The position numbers and the translations under genes were made by a program. A stretch of 64,000 nucleotides of DNA from Streptomyces sp. TP-A0356 (lineage in GTDB: Bacteria; Actinomycetota; Actinomycetes; Streptomycetales; Streptomycetaceae). Positions 53,881-61,415 of this stretch are shown piece after piece. The stretch's first letter is position 1; each line of letters opens with the position of its first letter. The DNA is taken from contig NZ_BBZJ01000021.1 of NCBI RefSeq assembly GCF_001417775.1, forward strand, positions 248,001-312,000. Direction: 5' to 3'. A model generated the notes under the pieces. It worked only from the letters and a program-made list of their open reading frames with translations. It made no database searches and had not been told where the DNA came from.

Positions 53881-54090
53881 CGGCCCGTACGGCAGGTACT
53901 CCGTCCGACCCGTCGGTGCCGTACGACGTGTGCCCGTCGGCGCCGGCGTACGGCACCCGACCGACTCCGGGGGGCCGAGGCACCGGGTGGCCGAAAGCCG
54001 TCGGCCTGCCCGAGCCGGATCCCGCGGTCCGGACGGGTGGCCCCATTGGGGTGGGGCCCGCCCGTCCCGCGCCCCTGCGGGGCGGCACAA

Positions 54091-54126
54091 GGGTCCCACC
54101 GGGCCAACCCCGACCCGGTGGGACCC
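54091..54126 (+). terminator. Strong hairpin upstream of the sucCD control region
   Basis: GGGTCCCACCGGG (54091-54103) pairs perfectly with CCCGGTGGGACCC (54114-54126): a 13-bp stem with a 10-nt loop. It would isolate sucCD from upstream reading. Confidence 0.75.
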
Positions 54127-54161
54127 TGCCGCCGACTCCGCCGACAGTCGTAGGGTGCACG

Positions 54162-54177
54162 TGTGACAGGTATCACC
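54162..54177 (+). promoter_or_regulatory. CRP-like site upstream of sucC
   Basis: TGTGACAGGTATCACC fits TGTGA-N6-TCAC(A). It is centred about 62 bp before the start predicted from the -10-like GATAAC at 54220-54225. Confidence 0.45.
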
Positions 54178-54219
54178 GCTCAGGTGTGATCTGTGATTTA
54201 GAGCCCCACGGCGAGCGGC

Positions 54220-54225
54220 GATAAC
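54220..54225 (+). promoter_or_regulatory. -10-like element of sucCD
   Basis: GATAAC (or TAACCT at 54222-54227), about 130 bp before the sucC GTG. No consensus -35, consistent with an activated promoter. This implies a leader of about 125 nt. Confidence 0.35.
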
Positions 54226-54357
54226 CTGCGAGACGGACATGCCGCGCGCTCGGACACCGTGTGCGCCTCCCTTGTGACACAGCGGACGTCACGTTGCCCT
54301 TCGCGGCACGCCCACGCATCCAACGAACCGCGAGATCACTGATAGGGACGGAAGCGC

Positions 54358-55539
54358 GTGGACCTGTTCGAGTACCAGGCGAGGGACCTCTTCGCCAAGC
54401 ACGGTGTACCGGTGCTGGCCGGTGAAGTCATCGACACGCCTGAGGCGGCGCGCGAGATCACCGAGCGGCTGGGCGGCAAGTCGGTCGTCAAGGCGCAGGT
54501 GAAGGTCGGTGGCCGCGGCAAGGCGGGCGGCGTGAAGCTGGCCGCCACCCCGGACGAGGCGGTCGCCCGCGCGACGGACATCCTCGGCATGGACATCAAG
54601 GGCCACACGGTCCACAAGGTGATGATCGCCGAGACGGCTCCGGAGATCGTCGAGGAGTACTACGTCTCCTTCCTCCTCGACCGCGCCAACCGCACCTTCC
54701 TCTCCATCGCCTCCGTCGAGGGCGGCATGGAGATCGAGGAGGTCGCCGCCACTCGCCCCGACGCCGTCGCCCAGATCGCGATCGACGCCATCGACGGTGT
54801 GGACCAGGCGAAGGCCCAGGAGATCGTCGCCGCGGCCAAGTTCCCGGCGGAGGTCGCCGACCAGATCGCCGACGTCCTCGTCAAGCTGTGGGAGGTCTTC
54901 GTCAAGGAGGACGCCCTCCTGGTCGAGGTCAACCCTCTCGCCAAGGTCGCCTCCGGCGATGTCCTCGCCCTCGACGGCAAGGTGTCCCTGGACGACAACG
55001 CCGAGTTCCGCCACCCCGAGTTCGAGGAACTCCACGACAAGGCCGCCGCCAACCCGCTCGAGGCGGCCGCCAAGGAGAAGAACCTCAACTACGTCAAGCT
55101 CGAGGGCGAGGTCGGCATCATCGGCAACGGCGCCGGCCTGGTCATGTCGACCCTGGACGTCGTCGCCTACGCCGGTGAGAACCACAAGGGCGTCAAGCCC
55201 GCCAACTTCCTCGACATCGGCGGTGGCGCCTCCGCCGAGGTCATGGCGAACGGCCTGGAGATCATCCTGGGCGACCCGGACGTCAAGTCCGTCTTCGTCA
55301 ACGTCTTCGGTGGCATCACCGCCTGCGACGCCGTCGCCAACGGCATCGTGCAGGCCCTGGAGCTCCTCGAGTCCAAGGGCGAAGAGGTCACCAAGCCGCT
55401 GGTCGTGCGCCTCGACGGCAACAACGCCGAGCTGGGTCGCAAGATCCTGGACGACCGCAACCACCCGCTCGTGCAGCGTGTGGACACCATGGACGGCGCG
55501 GCCGACAAGGCCGCCGAGCTGGCTGCTGCCGCGAAGTAA
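54358..55539 (+). CDS. sucC: Succinyl-CoA synthetase beta subunit (ADP-forming)
   Basis: TCA-cycle enzyme making succinate and ATP from succinyl-CoA; the beta subunit binds nucleotide and the succinate end of the reaction. The 393-residue protein has an ATP-grasp fold, opening MDLFEYQARDLFAKHGVPVL, with KAQVKVGGRGKAGGVKLA as the nucleotide loop. The Mg-binding EVNPLA comes next, then GNGAGLVMSTLD in the C-terminal ligase domain. The GTG follows GGACGGAAG. It is 21 bp from sucD, an operon. Confidence 0.97.
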   Translation: MDLFEYQARDLFAKHGVPVLAGEVIDTPEAAREITERLGGKSVVKAQVKVGGRGKAGGVKLAATPDEAVARATDILGMDIKGHTVHKVMIAETAPEIVEEYYVSFLLDRANRTFLSIASVEGGMEIEEVAATRPDAVAQIAIDAIDGVDQAKAQEIVAAAKFPAEVADQIADVLVKLWEVFVKEDALLVEVNPLAKVASGDVLALDGKVSLDDNAEFRHPEFEELHDKAAANPLEAAAKEKNLNYVKLEGEVGIIGNGAGLVMSTLDVVAYAGENHKGVKPANFLDIGGGASAEVMANGLEIILGDPDVKSVFVNVFGGITACDAVANGIVQALELLESKGEEVTKPLVVRLDGNNAELGRKILDDRNHPLVQRVDTMDGAADKAAELAAAAK

Positions 55540-55560
55540 GGGACGAGGTCACACACAACC

Positions 55561-56445
55561 ATGGCTATCTTCCTCACCAAGGGATCCAAGGTCATCGTCC
55601 AGGGCATGACCGGCTCCGAGGGTCAGAAGCACACCCGTCGCATGCTCGCCTCCGGCACGAACATCGTCGGTGGCGTCAACCCGCGCAAGGCGGGCCAGAG
55701 CGTCGACTTCGACGGCACCCAGGTACCGGTGTTCGGCTCCGTCAAGGAGGCCGTCGAGCAGACCGGTGCCGACGTCTCGGTCATCTTCGTCCCGGAGAAG
55801 TTCACCAAGGACGCGGTCGTCGAGGCCATCGACGCCGAGATCCCCCTCGCGGTCGTCATCACCGAGGGCATCGCGGTCCACGACACGGCCTCCTTCTGGG
55901 CGTACGCCGGCAAGAAGGGCAACAAGACCCGCATCATCGGCCCCAACTGCCCCGGCCTGATCACCCCGGGTCAGTCGAACGCCGGCATCATCCCGGCCGA
56001 CATCACCAAGCCGGGCCGCATCGGCCTGGTCTCGAAGTCCGGCACGCTGACGTACCAGATGATGTACGAGCTGCGTGACCTCGGCTTCTCGACCTGCGTC
56101 GGCATCGGCGGTGACCCGATCATCGGCACCACGCACATCGACGCGCTGAAGGCCTTCCAGGACGACCCCGACACCGACCTGATCGTCATGATCGGTGAGA
56201 TCGGCGGCGACGCCGAGGAGCGGGCCGCGGCCTTCATCAAGGAGAACGTGACCAAGCCGGTCGTCGGCTACGTCGCGGGCTTCACCGCGCCCGAGGGCAA
56301 GACCATGGGTCACGCGGGCGCCATCGTCTCCGGTTCGTCGGGCACCGCCCAGGCGAAGAAGGAGGCGCTCGAGGCGGCCGGCGTCAAGGTCGGCAAGACG
56401 CCGACGGAGACGGCCAAGCTCGCGCGCGAGATCCTGGCCGGCTGA
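55561..56445 (+). CDS. sucD: Succinyl-CoA synthetase alpha subunit
   Basis: Partner of SucC. It binds CoA and carries the phosphohistidine intermediate. The 294-residue protein has an N-terminal CoA-binding Rossmann domain (KVIVQGMTGSEGQKHTRRML) and a ligase domain with active His251 in MGHAGAIVSGSSGTA. A GIGGDPIIGT segment fits the family. Cotranscribed with sucC; a hairpin follows the stop. Confidence 0.97.
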   Translation: MAIFLTKGSKVIVQGMTGSEGQKHTRRMLASGTNIVGGVNPRKAGQSVDFDGTQVPVFGSVKEAVEQTGADVSVIFVPEKFTKDAVVEAIDAEIPLAVVITEGIAVHDTASFWAYAGKKGNKTRIIGPNCPGLITPGQSNAGIIPADITKPGRIGLVSKSGTLTYQMMYELRDLGFSTCVGIGGDPIIGTTHIDALKAFQDDPDTDLIVMIGEIGGDAEERAAAFIKENVTKPVVGYVAGFTAPEGKTMGHAGAIVSGSSGTAQAKKEALEAAGVKVGKTPTETAKLAREILAG

Positions 56446-56467
56446 GGTCACCGGCTGAACGTCCGGT

Positions 56468-56496
56468 GGGCCCGTACCCCTGGTGGGGGCGGGCCC
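56468..56496 (+). terminator. Hairpin after sucCD
   Basis: GGGCCCG (56468-56474) pairs with CGGGCCC (56490-56496), plus CCCC/GGGG pairs inside, with CTGGCGTTT after it. It starts 22 nt past the sucD stop. Confidence 0.65.
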
Positions 56497-56525
56497 CCTG
56501 GCGTTTCACGGGGCTGTACCCGGCG

Positions 56526-56637
56526 GTGACCACGACGGCCCGATGGCGGCCGCGGCTTCGCGGTGACCAGGACTGCCGGAGGTGACCACGACGGCCCGAC
56601 GGTGGCCGCGGCTTCGCGGTGACCAGGACCGCCGACG
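56526..56637. repeat. Imperfect tandem duplication of 56 bp
   Basis: 56526-56581 and 56582-56637 both begin GTGACCACGACGGCCCGA and differ at a handful of positions. They lie between convergent sucD and regulator genes and stop 13 bp short of the regulator's stop. Confidence 0.85.
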
Positions 56638-56650
56638 GGCGGTCGCGGGT

Positions 56651-57775
56651 TCAGCGGGCCTCCGGCATCAGCCGTTCCGGGCCGGCGTGGGACTCCGACC
56701 TCAGCTTCGCCTGGAGTTCCAGTTGGCGATCGGACAGCGGGCCCTGGGCGGCGCGTGCCGGGATGTCCTGGATCGCCGTTCCCCGGGCCACCGGCCGTTC
56801 GTAGTGGTCCGGGGCGGTGCGCAGAGTCAGGATGGTCGCACCCGTGATCGCGGCGGTGAGGACGAGCGCCCCTCGGGTCCAGCGGCGGATACGGCGTTCG
56901 CCGAAGGTCCGGACCGAGAGCGCTCTGGCGGCGCGCAGATGTTCGGACGAGGCGAGCTCGGCCAGTCTGCGATGGAGCACCTCCGGCGCCGCCTGCTCCG
57001 GCACGAGCGCGGCCACCACCTCGCGGGCGTACAGCAGCCGGGCGGCCGCGGCGGGGGTGCTCGCCTCCGTCTCGGCCGCGGTCTCCGGCAGGCCGAGACC
57101 GACACCGTCGTACAGCACCAGCGTGCGCCGGTGGACCGGCGGCAGCTTCAGCAGGGCCTGCATCAGTGCCCGGTCCGCGGGGGCGGCGGGCGGTGGCTCG
57201 GCGTGCCGGTGGCGCGGACGGAAGCGGTGCCAGGGCGAGAGTGCCCAGTCGTGTGCCGCCGCCCGCACCCATCCCGCCGGATCCCGGTCCCGGGCCACCT
57301 CGGGCCAGCGCTGCCACGCCAGCTGGAAGGCCCGCTCGACCGACTCGCGGGCCAGTTCGCGGCGGCCGGTGAGCAGATACGCCTGCCGTACCAGGGCGGC
57401 GGCGCAGATTCCGTACAACTCGTCGAAGGCCTGATGGGGCGTCACGAAGTTCGTGGCACGGCCCGGCCGCCAGGGAAGCACGGGGCCCTCGGTGCCGGCC
57501 GGCCGCGCGTACAGCGGGGGCGCGTGACGAGACCTCAGCTCTCCTTGCGGCTTCCTCGCGGGGGCCGCGTTCTTCGCCGCCCACCCGGCGAGCAGTCGTG
57601 CGTACGTTTCCCGATGACGGCCCTGGGGGGCCGTGCCGCCGGTCTCCCAGGAGAGCACCGTCTCAAGGGAGGCGCCCACCATGGCGGCCACCTGAGCCTG
57701 GGTCAGCGACTCGGCCTCGCGAAGGCGTCGGAGCTCCTTGGGGGGTGGCAGCGGGGAGGCGGGGCTCTGTGTCAC
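56651..57775 (-). CDS. XRE helix-turn-helix protein fused to a sigma-factor-like region and a membrane helix
   Basis: A 374-residue protein with an unusual layout. An XRE-type helix-turn-helix spans about 15-60 (LRRLREAESLTQAQVAAMVG, SWETGG). The region about 115-275 resembles ECF sigma factors: a sigma-2-like stretch (YLLTGRRELARESVERAFQL, WPEVARDRDPAGWVRAAAH) and a sigma-4-like stretch (ALLKLPPVHRRTLVLYDGVG, LPETAAETEAST). One membrane helix follows (GALVLTAAITGATILTL, about 315-332), then a short external tail. GTG 57775 follows GGAGGG. It could be a membrane-tethered regulator. The sigma-like part was noted from sequence pattern only. Confidence 0.82.
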   Translation of the reverse strand: MTQSPASPLPPPKELRRLREAESLTQAQVAAMVGASLETVLSWETGGTAPQGRHRETYARLLAGWAAKNAAPARKPQGELRSRHAPPLYARPAGTEGPVLPWRPGRATNFVTPHQAFDELYGICAAALVRQAYLLTGRRELARESVERAFQLAWQRWPEVARDRDPAGWVRAAAHDWALSPWHRFRPRHRHAEPPPAAPADRALMQALLKLPPVHRRTLVLYDGVGLGLPETAAETEASTPAAAARLLYAREVVAALVPEQAAPEVLHRRLAELASSEHLRAARALSVRTFGERRIRRWTRGALVLTAAITGATILTLRTAPDHYERPVARGTAIQDIPARAAQGPLSDRQLELQAKLRSESHAGPERLMPEAR

Positions 57776-57794
57776 AGGGCGGCCCTCCGTGCGA

Positions 57795-57816
57795 AAAGGT
57801 ACATAAAAGTATATTG
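57795..57816. promoter_or_regulatory. AT-rich divergent control element
   Basis: A segment around AAAAGGTACATAAAAGTATA is among the most AT-rich in the window. It holds TATACT on the minus strand (57813-57808) and TATATT on the plus strand (57810-57815), back to back, between the regulator gene and the DUF6350 gene. No good -35 on either side. Confidence 0.5.
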
Positions 57817-57871
57817 AGCGACACAGCGGGGCTTCGCCTGTTACGACGGGAAAGCGCGTGTCGTTGGGAGC

Positions 57872-59542
57872 ATGGCCGTCGTGACCCAATGGACCGACCA
57901 CCGAACGCCGTTGCCGCCCCTGCTCGCCCGGGTACGGGACCGGTCGCCCGGGCTGGGCGCCAGTCTCCTGGACGGCATCGTCGCCGCGGTGCTGGGGCTC
58001 GGCTCGTGCGCCCTGCTCGTGATGACGCTGTGGATCAGTTCGCCCTATCCCGACAGCGGACCGGGCGGCGCGCTGCGCGTGGCGGCCTCGCTGTGGCTGC
58101 TGGCGCACGGCGTCGACCTCATCCGCACCGAGACGCTCTCCGGGGTGGCCGCGCCCATCGGTGTCACACCGTTGCTGCTGGCCGCGCTGCCGGTGTGGCT
58201 GCTGCATCGGGCGGGGCGCGACGCGACGGACCGGGAGGACGTGGACGCCGAGGGAGGCGACGCGCCGCTCGTCCCCGCGCGCACGGCGTGGTGCGGTGTC
58301 GTGGCGGGCTACCTCGGGGTGGCTGCCGCGGCGGCGGCGTTCGCCTCCGGCGGAGTGCTGCGGCCGTCGTGGACCTGGACCGCGGCGTGCCTGCCGCTGG
58401 TCGTCGTGGTGTCGGCGGGCACGGGGGTGTGGACGGCGTACGGGCGCCCGCTCGGGTCCCTGCCGCCGGGTGCGCGCCGAAGGCTCGAACGGCTCCCCCC
58501 GGGCGTGCGCGGGGCGATGGCCGCGGGGGCGACCGATCGTGAGGGGCGGGAACGACTGCGGGTCTCCGTGCATGCGGCCCTGGCCGGGGCGGCCGTGCTC
58601 CTGGGTGGGGGAGCGGTGCTCGTGGGGGTGTCGCTGGTGTGCCACGGCGGTGCGGCGCAGGCGTCGTTCCTGCAGCTCACCGAGGGGTGGTCGGGGCGGT
58701 GTGCGGTGCTGCTCCTGGCGGCGGCGCTGGTGCCGAACGCGGCGGTGTGGGGGGCGGCGTACGGGCTCGGGCCCGGGTTCGTGCTGGGCGTGAGCCATGC
58801 GATGGGGCCGCTGTCCACGGCGCGCCCCCCGGCGCTGTTGCCCCCGTTTCCGCTGCTGGCGGCGGTGCCCAGAGCGGCGGGCGGGCCGCTGCTCTGGGCG
58901 GTGGGGGCGGTGCCGGTCGCGGCCGGGGCGACCGTGGGGTGGTTCGTGGCGAGGGCGGCGTGCCGTGACCGGGAGCAGGGGCGGCAGGCAGTGTGGTCGG
59001 CCGCGCGGACGGCGGGGGCGGTCGTGGTGGCGGGGGTGGTGTGCGGGGTGGTGTTCGGGGTGCTCGCGGAGGCCGCGGGCGGGCCGCTCGGGGCGGCCGA
59101 GCTCGCGCGGTTCGGGCCGGTGGGGTGGCAGGTGGGTGGTGCGGCGGCCGGCTGGACGGTGGGGGTGGGGGTGCCGGTGGGCCTGGCGGTACGGGCGTGG
59201 CGGCTGCGGGGGTGCCCGGCGCAGGAGCGGCCGGTGGCGGAAGGGCGCGAGGGGAAGAGGCGCGGATGGCGGGTGGTGTGGCCGCGGAGCGTACGGGCAC
59301 CCCGGGTCCCCGCGCCGGTGACTCCCGTGCCGGAGCCGGCGGCGGTCCGGACGCTTGCGCCGTTCGCCGACGGGCCGGGCGACGGGGCATGGGAGGATCC
59401 CGACCTCAAGCCCTACGAGGTGCTGTCGGGCGAGGTCGATCCGTTCCTGTCCAAGGATCCCGGACCGGAGCCGCGGGGCGAGGCGCCACCGGCGCCAGGA
59501 TGGACCGCACCGCGGTCGGCGCCGCCGCCGGAAGAACCATGA
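57872..59542 (+). CDS. DUF6350 multi-pass membrane protein
   Basis: A 556-residue protein with about ten membrane helices, a cytoplasmic C-terminal tail rich in Pro and Glu, and an Ala/Val-dominated middle. It matches the DUF6350 family, found in Actinobacteria between sucCD and purN and suspected to act in cell division; that link is from memory. The tail repeats FADGPGDGAWEDPDLKPYEV-type acidic sequence. The ATG follows TTGGGAG. No catalytic motif is visible. Confidence 0.83.
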   Translation: MAVVTQWTDHRTPLPPLLARVRDRSPGLGASLLDGIVAAVLGLGSCALLVMTLWISSPYPDSGPGGALRVAASLWLLAHGVDLIRTETLSGVAAPIGVTPLLLAALPVWLLHRAGRDATDREDVDAEGGDAPLVPARTAWCGVVAGYLGVAAAAAAFASGGVLRPSWTWTAACLPLVVVVSAGTGVWTAYGRPLGSLPPGARRRLERLPPGVRGAMAAGATDREGRERLRVSVHAALAGAAVLLGGGAVLVGVSLVCHGGAAQASFLQLTEGWSGRCAVLLLAAALVPNAAVWGAAYGLGPGFVLGVSHAMGPLSTARPPALLPPFPLLAAVPRAAGGPLLWAVGAVPVAAGATVGWFVARAACRDREQGRQAVWSAARTAGAVVVAGVVCGVVFGVLAEAAGGPLGAAELARFGPVGWQVGGAAAGWTVGVGVPVGLAVRAWRLRGCPAQERPVAEGREGKRRGWRVVWPRSVRAPRVPAPVTPVPEPAAVRTLAPFADGPGDGAWEDPDLKPYEVLSGEVDPFLSKDPGPEPRGEAPPAPGWTAPRSAPPPEEP

Positions 59543-59633
59543 GGGCGCGGGCGCCGTCCAGCCGCGGTAGGGCCGCCCCGTCGCCGTGCGGTGCCAGACC
59601 ACGCGACCCGGGCGGGCATAGTGCAAGGATCCC

Positions 59634-60425
59634 TCAGTCGTGCGTTCCCAGGACTCCCTGCAGGTTCTTCGGCAGCAGGTCGTTGCAGGACTGCTTCGCC
59701 GTGCTCGTCAGGGCGTCGTTCAGGCACGTGTAGTAGTCGCGGTAGACCAACTGGGCCGTGAACGTGGCCGCCACCATCGCGATGGCCAGGGACGCCGTGA
59801 CCAGGCCGCTGATCGCCGCCGTGGTCTGCGGGCGGGCCGTGGGGGCGGGGGCGTTCGGGCCGGGATCGCGGGGCTTGGCGCGCAGCGCGCTCCCGCCCCA
59901 GTACATCGCCAGCGCGCCCAGCAGCAGCGCCACGTAGGGCCAGCTGAAGAGGGCGAAGAAGAAGGCCCACATTCCGCAGAGCAACGCGTAGCGCGCGCGG
60001 CGCTGCGCCGGGTCCGTGGGGTCCCAGCGCAGACCCGCGCCGGGGCCGCTGGGTCCCTCCGGGCCGCCGCCCTGTCCGCCGGGGCGGCCGGGACGCTCGC
60101 CGAAGCGGCCGCCCGCCGCCGGGCCCGGCTGCCGGTCGCTCCACTGGCTGCCCCACGGGGAGTGCCCGCCCTCGTCGGAGCCGCCCTCTCCCTGGCCGGG
60201 CGCGGGGTGCCGCGGCCGCCAGGGACGGTCCGGCGCCCCCTCCGGCGGCGGCGCGAAGGGGTTGTCGTCCGTGGGCGCCTCCGGACCCCGCTCGCCGTCT
60301 CCGGAGTCGGCGCCCGCGGAGTCGCCCCCGGAGGAAGGCTTCTCCTCGCTCTCCCGCGGCGGCACGGGCGAAGGGTGCCGCTCGCGCAGCAGCAGCTGAG
60401 GGAGTCGGAGACTACGGTCCGGCAT
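59634..60425 (-). CDS. Membrane protein with two C-terminal helices, DUF4190-like
   Basis: A 263-residue protein. The first 140 residues are Pro/Gly/Ser-rich and disordered. Helices ALLCGMWAFFFALFSWPYVALLLGALAMYWG and ISGLVTASLAIAMVAATFTAQLVY follow, then a short external tail with two Cys (DYYTCLNDALTSTAKQSCNDLLP) that could form a disulphide. The helix pair resembles DUF4190-type proteins. It lies between DUF6350 and purN on the opposite strand. The start at 60425 has only a weak ribosome site. Confidence 0.78.
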   Translation of the reverse strand: MPDRSLRLPQLLLRERHPSPVPPRESEEKPSSGGDSAGADSGDGERGPEAPTDDNPFAPPPEGAPDRPWRPRHPAPGQGEGGSDEGGHSPWGSQWSDRQPGPAAGGRFGERPGRPGGQGGGPEGPSGPGAGLRWDPTDPAQRRARYALLCGMWAFFFALFSWPYVALLLGALAMYWGGSALRAKPRDPGPNAPAPTARPQTTAAISGLVTASLAIAMVAATFTAQLVYRDYYTCLNDALTSTAKQSCNDLLPKNLQGVLGTHD

Positions 60426-60643
60426 CAGGTGTGCGTCTTCCCCTTGGAGGTTCCGGCGGGTGGCTTGGCCACGGAGCTCGCCCTGCGGCGGGCGCGCCGG
60501 GCAGGCGTACCCGTCCCGGATCAACGTCCCACGCGGGCATCGCGTTCCCCGCGTCGAACCGGTTTCCCCGGGCGGCTCCTCCCCAGACGCTACCTGCCGG
60601 CCACGCCCCCGTCCCGTGGGGGCCTTCCCGTGTGCCGGTATCG

Positions 60644-60671
60644 TTGCTGACGGTCGGCCGCTTCGTAGACT
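60644..60671 (+). promoter_or_regulatory. Promoter of purN-purH
   Basis: TTGCTG (60644-60649), a 16-bp spacer and TAGACT (60666-60671). The transcript would start at about 60678 with a leader of about 87 nt. A CCCCG/CGGGG hairpin (about 60673-60687) falls at the start. The rest of 60426-60764 shows only a G/C hairpin near 60605-60622 and no gene. Confidence 0.5.
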
Positions 60672-60764
60672 TCCCCGTATCCCGGGGCGCGAAGCATTCG
60701 TACGACCATACAAACGCTCTCTCGAGCGACCGCAGGAACGCTCCCCCCGAGAAAGGGCCTTGCC

Positions 60765-61415
60765 GTGGCCGAGTCCGTGGCCGAGACCGTCGACGAGTCC
60801 GCGGCCAAGCGTCTGGTCGTCTTGGTCTCCGGGTCCGGCACCAATCTGCAGGCGCTCCTCGACGCCATCGCGGAGACGTCGGCCGCCGCCTACGGGGCCG
60901 AGATCGTCGCCGTCGGCGCCGACCGTGACGGCATCGAGGGCCTCGCCCGCGCCGAGCGGGCCGGCCTGCCCACGTTCGTGTGCCGGGTCAAGGACCACGG
61001 CAGCCGGGATGAGTGGGATGCCGCCCTTGCCGAGGCCGTCGCCGCGTACGAGCCCGATCTCGTCGTCTCCGCGGGATTCATGAAGATCGTGGGCAAGGAG
61101 TTCCTCGCGCGGTTCGGCGGGCGGTTCATCAACACCCACCCCGCTCTCCTGCCCAGTTTCCCCGGAACCCACGGCGTGCGCGACGCGCTCGCGTACGGCG
61201 CCAAGGTCACCGGTTGCACCGTCCACTTCGTCGACGACGGCGTCGACACCGGCCCGATCATCGCGCAGGGCGTGGTGGAGGTCCGGGACGAGGACGACGA
61301 GAGCGCTCTGCACGAGCGCATCAAGGAAGTCGAGCGAAGGCTGCTCGTCGAGGTCGTGGGGCGGCTCGCCCGCAACGGCTATCGCATTGAGGGACGAAAG
61401 GTAGTAATCCAGTGA
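60765..61415 (+). CDS. purN: Phosphoribosylglycinamide formyltransferase
   Basis: Third step of purine synthesis: formylates GAR with 10-formyl-tetrahydrofolate. The 216-residue protein has the phosphate-binding VLVSGSGTNLQALLDA loop, the Asn-His-Asp catalytic set in INTHPALLPSFPGTHG and VHFVDDGVDTGPII, and a typical C-terminal helix. An N-terminal extension of about 15 residues precedes the fold. The GTG follows AAAGGG. Its stop overlaps the purH start (GTGA), so the pair is coupled. Confidence 0.96.
   Translation: MAESVAETVDESAAKRLVVLVSGSGTNLQALLDAIAETSAAAYGAEIVAVGADRDGIEGLARAERAGLPTFVCRVKDHGSRDEWDAALAEAVAAYEPDLVVSAGFMKIVGKEFLARFGGRFINTHPALLPSFPGTHGVRDALAYGAKVTGCTVHFVDDGVDTGPIIAQGVVEVRDEDDESALHERIKEVERRLLVEVVGRLARNGYRIEGRKVVIQ

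Noticed and set aside
60426..60764. ZTP (pfl) riboswitch before purN-purH
   Set aside because: The conserved CCGCCTGGGCA end of the motif is absent; only ordinary GC hairpins are present.
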